This document shows, one piece after another, positions 30,488 through 32,814 of a stretch of DNA of 32,814 nt. The position numbers were made by a program, and so were the translations under genes. Under the pieces are notes generated by a model. It was not told the origin of the DNA. It saw only the letters and a program-made list of their open reading frames with translations, and did not search any database. Location of the stretch: assembly GCA_964588495.1 (NCBI GenBank), contig CAZPPS010000024.1, positions 1-32,814 on the forward strand, read 5' to 3'. This DNA is from CAVPKN01 sp964588495. GTDB lineage: Bacteria; Chlamydiota; Chlamydiia; Chlamydiales; JAAKFR01. Position 1 is the stretch's first letter. Each line of letters starts with the position of its first letter.

Positions 30488-31555
30488 ATGACAATTTCCA
30501 TTTTTTCACACACAGCCGACAGTTATGCACAAAAGATAAAAGATCTTTTGGGAAAAGGCGCTGACCATGCCCGATTAATTTACCGCGAATGGTACAAAAC
30601 GGGTAGGATCACTGCCAGTGGCCCCCAATTTTTGAATGCCGAGCATCTCGTCAAAGAAATTCTTGCCCTGACAGATTTTTCTGCTTTGCCTTTAGTCTTA
30701 AAGGGAAGTGAAAAAGCGACTGAAAAACATTTGCTGAGCACACACGATGGGCTTGAAATCGAAATGGTCGTTCTGCCCATGAAGGCTGGCTACACGCTCT
30801 GCGTCTCCTCTCAGGTAGGCTGCCGCATGGGGTGCGCATTTTGCGAGACGGGAAAAATGGGGCTTTTGCGCTCTTTGACTACCTCAGAAATCGTCAGCCA
30901 GCTTTTTCAGGCCAAACATGGTCTTGGAGTCGATATACGCAATATTGTTTTTATGGGGATGGGAGAGCCTCTGGATAATTTTGAAGCTGTGATGCAAGCC
31001 ATAAAAGTGATGACAGACCCTTTTGGATTTGGCCTCGGGCCCAGTCGTATTTCCGTTTCCACAAGCGGCCTTGTCGATAAGATTTATCGTCTCATTGATG
31101 AGGCAGACCCTGCCCTTTGTCTAGCAGTCTCTGTGAATGCCCCAACAGATCAGGTGAGAAATCGGCTGATGCCCGTCAATCACCGCTTTGATATGGGGGC
31201 TTTGCGCCTTGCGATGGAGGCCTACACAGCTCACCCCAGGCGGCGCATTTTTGTAGAATATGTGCTCATCAAAGGAAAAACAGATTCTGAGGAAGATGCA
31301 AAAAACCTCGCTGCTTATCTCAAAGGGTTAAAAGTGACGGTGAATCTAATCCCTTATAATCCTCAAAGCAGAGACCGGTTTGAACCTCCAGAGCCGGAAA
31401 ATGTAGAAGCTTTTTTTAAAATTATGAAAGCAGAGGGCTTCTTAACCTTTGTCCGGACAACCAAAGGGAGGCAAATAATGGCCGCCTGCGGACAGCTCGG
31501 CAACCTCGAGTTGAAAAAAAAGAAAAAAATCCTTGGAGTTTTGAGCTCAAGTTAG
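30488..31555 (+). CDS. rlmN: 23S rRNA/tRNA adenine C2-methyltransferase RlmN
   Basis: 355 residues from ATG 30488; an upstream in-frame codon at 30467 falls inside the tRNA. Radical-SAM enzyme methylating A2503 of 23S rRNA and A37 of some tRNAs. The cluster motif C112-x3-C116-x2-C119 (GCRMGCAFCETGKMGLLRSL) is intact, followed by NIVFMGMGEPLDNF, RISVSTSGLVDKI and ALCLAVSVNAPTDQVRNRLM. The methyl-carrying Cys is near residue 334 (QIMAACGQLG). N-terminal helical accessory domain about 1-95. No clear ribosome site; the gene may be read with the tRNA. Confidence 0.93.
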   Translation: MTISIFSHTADSYAQKIKDLLGKGADHARLIYREWYKTGRITASGPQFLNAEHLVKEILALTDFSALPLVLKGSEKATEKHLLSTHDGLEIEMVVLPMKAGYTLCVSSQVGCRMGCAFCETGKMGLLRSLTTSEIVSQLFQAKHGLGVDIRNIVFMGMGEPLDNFEAVMQAIKVMTDPFGFGLGPSRISVSTSGLVDKIYRLIDEADPALCLAVSVNAPTDQVRNRLMPVNHRFDMGALRLAMEAYTAHPRRRIFVEYVLIKGKTDSEEDAKNLAAYLKGLKVTVNLIPYNPQSRDRFEPPEPENVEAFFKIMKAEGFLTFVRTTKGRQIMAACGQLGNLELKKKKKILGVLSSS

Positions 31556-31591
31556 GTATTTTCGAGTGTTAGAATAAACGAGGTTTTGAGG

Positions 31592-32224
31592 ATGACAAAA
31601 GCTGAAACTAGAGAAAAGTTCGCAAATTCTGAATATCCCATCCAAGTAGTTGGGCGCCATGTTGAGATTACAGAGGCTATGAAGTCCTACGCTGTGGATA
31701 AGCTTACCAAAATCGAGCGCTTTGGCGGGAGAATTCTCGATGCAACCATTAGAATGGATATCCAAAGACTGATCCATTGCGTCGATTTTATCGTCGATGT
31801 CAATAACACAAAGATCAAAGTCAGCGGCAAAAGTGACAATATGTACACCTCCATTGATTTGGCAGCTGCCCATTTAGGAACAAAATTTCGTCGCTATATG
31901 AGCCGTCTTAATGAGCACCATGCGAAAGGGGTTCCTGCAGTTGATATGAATGTCAAGGTGGTCGGCGGCCCTGCACCTCTCGATGAGATCAACGATCAAA
32001 TCGAAGAGGAAAATCTCAAGAAAATCGAAGCTGATTTCCGCCCTCATGAAATTGTCAGCCGGGAAACAATCCCCCTTAAAACACTCGATACAGCGGAAGC
32101 CATCATGAAAATGGAGCTTTCCGAAGACCGTTTCTTGATCTTTAAGAGCCAGGAAGATCTTAAGCTCAAAATTATCTACCGACGTAACGACGGCAACTAT
32201 GGGATTATCGAGCCCGAAAAGTGA
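31592..32224 (+). CDS. hpf: Long-form ribosome hibernation promoting factor
   Basis: 210 residues from ATG 31592 with CGAGG eight bases ahead. The N-terminal S30AE domain (PIQVVGRHVEITEAMKSYAV, then DKLTKIERFGGRILDATIRM, DMYTSIDLAAAHLGTKFRRY-like end) binds the 30S decoding region. A linker with acidic helices (INDQIEEENLKKIEADFRPH) leads to the C-terminal dimerisation domain (EIVSRETIPLKTLDTAEAIM, then KMELSEDRFLIFKSQEDLKL), which pairs two ribosomes into 100S dimers. This form suits a chlamydia that shuts translation down in its infectious stage. The end overlaps the next gene by 26 bases. Confidence 0.92.
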   Translation: MTKAETREKFANSEYPIQVVGRHVEITEAMKSYAVDKLTKIERFGGRILDATIRMDIQRLIHCVDFIVDVNNTKIKVSGKSDNMYTSIDLAAAHLGTKFRRYMSRLNEHHAKGVPAVDMNVKVVGGPAPLDEINDQIEEENLKKIEADFRPHEIVSRETIPLKTLDTAEAIMKMELSEDRFLIFKSQEDLKLKIIYRRNDGNYGIIEPEK

Positions 32225-32663
32225 GACTCTTTTCGATCCTATCCGTAAAAAATGGGTTGAGAAGACTCCTGAGGAGCTAGTCCGTCAGCTACTTGTAAGG
32301 CATATGATAGAGAAGCTGGGTTATCCAGCTTCTTTAATTGCTATTGAGAAGGAACTTTCTCAGCTCCCTTCTTTTGCCCTTGATTTAACGACCACAGACC
32401 AAATTCCTGCCAGGCGGGCAGACATCATTGTCTATTCCAAAGAAGAAGATGGCTCTCTAAAAGCTGTTTTGATGATCGAATGCAAAGCCGTCCCACTGAG
32501 CTCTAAAGTTGCCGCCCAAGTGATCGGCTACAATGCTTTTGTGGGGGCGCCCTATGTGGCTGTGGCCAACCAAACTGAAGTTTTGACCGGTTGCTTTGAC
32601 CGGGAGAGGGGCATCTACCAGTTTAGACCTGGCTTGCCCCGCTACGAACAGTTAACCCCCTAA
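32199..32663 (+). CDS. Stand-alone HSDR_N-type (PD-(D/E)XK) protein
   Basis: 154 residues. LFDPIRKKWVEKTPEELVRQ is the typical start of the type I restriction enzyme R-protein N-terminal family (HSDR_N, PF13588). ARRADIIVY and then VLMIECKA give the D and E-x-K of a PD-(D/E)XK nuclease fold; a closing AAQVIGYNAFVGAPYVAVAN segment also fits. There is no helicase or S/M subunit, so this is the small stand-alone version found in many genomes, usually of unknown role and possibly in DNA repair. Starts inside the hpf end (ATG 32199), so coupled translation is likely. Confidence 0.85.
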   Translation: MGLSSPKSETLFDPIRKKWVEKTPEELVRQLLVRHMIEKLGYPASLIAIEKELSQLPSFALDLTTTDQIPARRADIIVYSKEEDGSLKAVLMIECKAVPLSSKVAAQVIGYNAFVGAPYVAVANQTEVLTGCFDRERGIYQFRPGLPRYEQLTP

Positions 32664-32669
32664 ATTTTT

Positions 32670-32740
32670 CCTTGCCCTTGCCCGCCCCTTCCCGTTTTTT
32701 AACGCAAAGAAGGCAAAGATGCAAAGGCGCAAAGATAGTG
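32670..32740. repeat. GC-rich repeat arm followed by GCAAAG repeats
   Basis: ccttgcccttgcccgcccct (32670-32689) matches the left arm of the repeat at 29594 but no complementary arm appears before the window end. After cccgtttttt comes a run of gcaaag units (gcaaagaaggcaaagatgca, then aaggcgcaaagatag). No gene is visible from 32664 to the end. Confidence 0.5.
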
Positions 32741-32814
32741 TTTTTTCCTTCTCTTTGTTCTCTGTCTCGACTTTAGGATTTTTTAAGCTGCCGCTGCTTG
32801 GAGAATTAGTTCTT

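Overview
The window reads as the chromosome of a chlamydia outside the family Chlamydiaceae (an amoeba-associated or 'environmental' Chlamydiales member; I cannot fix the family). The strongest clue is an adjacent pair that matches the chlamydial plasmid proteins pGP5-D (ParA) and pGP6-D. Two blocks of housekeeping genes support this: rpsD beside a TrhO homologue, and recO, yidD, a LysM gene and pheT close together. From memory these are also the CT626/CT627 and CT470-CT475 neighbourhoods of C. trachomatis. Inc-like membrane proteins point the same way.

Region 1 (1 to about 17.4 kb) is accessory DNA that looks like a phage/plasmid hybrid element. It starts in the 3' end of an unknown gene. 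Then come terminase small and large subunit genes, a HEPN-type gene, a serine recombinase, a coiled-coil structural-type protein and a very large phage polyvalent protein. The terminase is split by a frameshift and the large protein by an in-frame TGA. A minus-strand pair follows, an Inc-like protein and a possible permuted papain-like effector, and then a zinc-ribbon protein. The parA/pGP6 cassette has a good promoter of its own. After it come an orphan gene, a HAF-repeat secreted protein and a Sel1-repeat lipoprotein. No portal, capsid or tail gene is visible, so the phage part is incomplete here or continues to the left. A 3' fragment of a tRNA-Asn near 17.2 kb, whose last 18 bases recur 120 bp later, probably marks the right attachment boundary.

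Region 2 (17.5 to 20.9 kb) is transitional. It holds a tandem Nif11-domain protein and a second lipoprotein that shares its promoter and signal peptide, but not its mature part, with the Sel1 lipoprotein. It also holds a 176-bp MITE with 9-bp target duplications, a NYN-domain nuclease, a small two-helix membrane protein and an internally deleted IS with 44-bp perfect inverted ends.

Region 3 (20.9 kb to the end) is core chromosome: rpsD, trhO, a cysteine-rich conserved protein, a MORN-repeat lipoprotein, pheT, a LysM protein, yidD, tRNA-Leu(GAG), a small exported protein, a 55-residue basic protein, recO, tRNA-Arg(TCG), rlmN, hpf and a stand-alone HSDR_N nuclease-type protein. PheT lacks the whole N-terminal tRNA-binding (OB/EMAP) domain. 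Intergenic spaces carry long hairpin elements of about 165 bp and GTGCCC-rich inverted repeats.
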